Position numbers and translations under genes: made by a program
Notes under the pieces: generated by a model
What the model was told of the DNA's origin: nothing
Seen by the model: only the letters and a program-made list of their open reading frames with translations
Database searches by the model: none
In this document: positions 62,564 through 64,000 of the stretch, one piece after another
How positions within the stretch are numbered: position 1 is the first letter of the stretch
Layout of the letters: each line of letters opens with the position of its first letter
NCBI GenBank assembly: GCA_001577635.1
Contig: LSBP01000008.1
Coordinates: forward strand, 38,827 to 102,826
Length of the DNA stretch: 64,000 nt
DNA from: Halomonadaceae bacterium T82-2
GTDB taxonomy: Bacteria; Pseudomonadota; Gammaproteobacteria; Pseudomonadales; Halomonadaceae
Direction of reading: 5' to 3'

Positions 62564-63952
62564 ATGGTAAATCCGGTGGAAGGTGAGTCGGCTAAAACGT
62601 GGATCAGGGCTTATCTGGCCAGAAGAGGTCGAACTTCTCCTAATGGTCAGCCGCTATATCGTTATGCCACCAGGGAAAGCGAGCGGGAGTTTCTGGCAGC
62701 CCTGCTAACCATGAATGCTGAGGAACGCTTGAGCCCAACGTATGGCATCTATTGGGCTGCGGGGTTTTGCCTGTTTGTGGCGGATACCTATCGGCGTGAG
62801 TATGACGCTCACTGGTCCTGGCAAGCCTTCGATAAACAGCTGGATATTGAGTTGCAGCCTAACGATCGGGCAGAGCTGGTCAAGTTGGGTTTGAGTTTCT
62901 GGGAGCGCCCCTTGCGTTATCGCGATCAGCGCGCTGACTATCTGGGGTCTCTGTTTGCGGAAGGTGGTTTACCATGGAGGCTGCTGCAGAGTGAGCAACA
63001 TGGTTTTGGTCGTGCTATCAAGGCGGGTCTCAGTCATAAAAATGCGGGCCAGGAAGCTGTTTCTGTTATTCGTCAGTTTAGGCGGTATTTCCCGAAGTCT
63101 TTCCAAAACGATGATACCTATCACCTGCTTGCCAGTATTGTTGAAACTTTGAAAAAATTGGCTAGTGAGTATGAGCTTGATCAGCAAAATGATCCGGCGG
63201 CCTTCCTAAATCAACATGCATCTTATTGGCGTGAACAGTTTCCCCTGCCACTTGAGCAAGATAATGGCGTGGCCCTTGTCAATGAGTGGTTGGTGGATGC
63301 CAGTGTGCAGCTTGAAAGGCGCAAGCATGCTCGTGATATGGCGCGTGCTTTTACCTGTGAGCATTGGCTGAGAGGTACCCTGGATACACCACAGCTGGAA
63401 GCTAACGTATGGCTAGGCACTTCCCTTCAGATAAACCTGGAGGGGCATTCCATTACCAACAGCCGGGTTGAGCTGGCGCTTTATGAGGGCGAACGCTTGG
63501 CGCTCAAGCTGGGGGTTGATTACGGGCGAGTGGAAGGCGAGCTGATGACGGTCAGGCTTCCTGCTGAAACAGCCCGTGTCCCCCGTCAACAGCCGGAGAG
63601 GCCGCTCTTGCTGGTGGCGTCCTGTGCGGGGGAGCGCCTGGATACCCGAGTGATTCAGTCGAGCGAGATTGATTGGCAGTATCTGCCAACGGTCTTTGTG
63701 GAAGATGACGATGTCACCCGGCTGGCTGGCATTGCCTCGGTACAGTATCAGGCCGCTGACGCTCTGTTGCGTGTACCGCCAGGTATGCAGGCCCCGTATG
63801 CAGAAGCACTGCAAACGGATGACCAAGGTGGGCATTGGTATCGCATCTATGAAGGTTGCGTACTGGCAGAAGGAGAGGCTCGCTATGTGATTGAACCCGG
63901 GCTGAAGTGGACCCCATTCACTGGACCACCTGACAGGCGAGCTAAGCTCTGA
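62564..63952 (+). CDS. Protein resembling the STY4851/ECs_5259 family, possible defence-island component
   Basis: 462 residues, start ATG 62564 with AGGAAAGGA upstream. No transmembrane or signal segment. The N-terminal WIRAYLARRGRTSPNGQPLYRYATRESEREFLAALL and the mixed alpha/beta remainder with WRLLQSEQHGFGRAIKAGLS, then a beta-rich C-terminal half (from ~270) recall proteins named STY4851/ECs_5259, often near large helicase or YjiT-type genes in immigration-control regions. The name is from memory and not certain. Base composition is clearly lower in G/C than the bulk of the window (24 of 60 bases at 63061-63120), indicating transfer. The gene ends 48 bases before the window edge. Confidence 0.6.
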   Translation: MVNPVEGESAKTWIRAYLARRGRTSPNGQPLYRYATRESEREFLAALLTMNAEERLSPTYGIYWAAGFCLFVADTYRREYDAHWSWQAFDKQLDIELQPNDRAELVKLGLSFWERPLRYRDQRADYLGSLFAEGGLPWRLLQSEQHGFGRAIKAGLSHKNAGQEAVSVIRQFRRYFPKSFQNDDTYHLLASIVETLKKLASEYELDQQNDPAAFLNQHASYWREQFPLPLEQDNGVALVNEWLVDASVQLERRKHARDMARAFTCEHWLRGTLDTPQLEANVWLGTSLQINLEGHSITNSRVELALYEGERLALKLGVDYGRVEGELMTVRLPAETARVPRQQPERPLLLVASCAGERLDTRVIQSSEIDWQYLPTVFVEDDDVTRLAGIASVQYQAADALLRVPPGMQAPYAEALQTDDQGGHWYRIYEGCVLAEGEARYVIEPGLKWTPFTGPPDRRAKL

Positions 63953-64000
63953 CCGGGTTGTCATCAGGCGTCAGGCCGCCTGGATCAGTGGTTGATCGAA

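Noticed and set aside
63953..64000. Start of a further gene after the last coding region
   Set aside because: Two frames are open to the edge but only 48 bases remain, with no ATG and no clear ribosome-binding site.

Overview
The window comes from a high-GC gammaproteobacterium, most probably a member of the Halomonadaceae (Halomonas/Chromohalobacter type). The grounds are strong G/C third-position bias, a complete arginine succinyltransferase operon with two AstA-type subunits, TRAP and sodium:solute transport, many c-di-GMP genes and gammaproteobacterial families such as DUF3581 and RmuC. This is inference from gene content; no rRNA or tRNA gene was found.

Layout. 1-10.2 kb: a GlxA/AraC-type regulator, a methyltransferase and an SDR lead into the catabolic arginine operon astC-aruF-aruG-astD-astB, with an aldo/keto reductase facing it. 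10.4-17.3 kb: DUF808 membrane protein, GAF/PAS/GGDEF cyclase, GNAT acetyltransferase, an acidic probably secreted protein inserted between a GNAT gene and a copy of its 3' end, rmuC and a Crp/Fnr regulator. 17.5-27.8 kb is a signalling block: an OmpR-type regulator, a cysteine-free molybdopterin-fold periplasmic protein, a hybrid kinase with receiver and Hpt, an EAL response regulator, an exosortase-type acyltransferase, a GGDEF-EAL sensor, a porin-like barrel and a small phosphate-binding-like protein. Two almost identical direct-repeat operators bound the kinase part of this block. 28.3-42.9 kb holds mostly housekeeping and stress genes: zinc alcohol dehydrogenase, Hsp20, GST, cyclodeaminase-like protein, OBAP protein, Tat-exported PhoD phosphatase, an EmrAB-like efflux set with an MFS partner, alpha/beta hydrolase, YciI, cold-shock protein, SDR and monooxygenase. 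43-54.8 kb: COG4705 membrane protein and a periplasmic protein divergent from a two-component pair, a DctPQM TRAP operon divergent from an SSS symporter, an MFS carrier and a membrane diguanylate cyclase. 55-58 kb: an ornithine cyclodeaminase-family gene that abuts a recD-like remnant, a secreted protein, and nitronate monooxygenase divergent from a LysR regulator.

59.1-64 kb looks accessory. It holds an ABC-type AAA ATPase translationally coupled to a small protein with a PD-(D/E)XK nuclease signature (a candidate two-gene defence module), a nucleosidase, DUF427 protein, nearly 0.5 kb without a recognisable gene, and an A/T-richer gene resembling the STY4851/ECs_5259 family. This pair plus the right-edge gene is the most likely place for an undescribed system. 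All calls come from reading the sequence; no database search was run.
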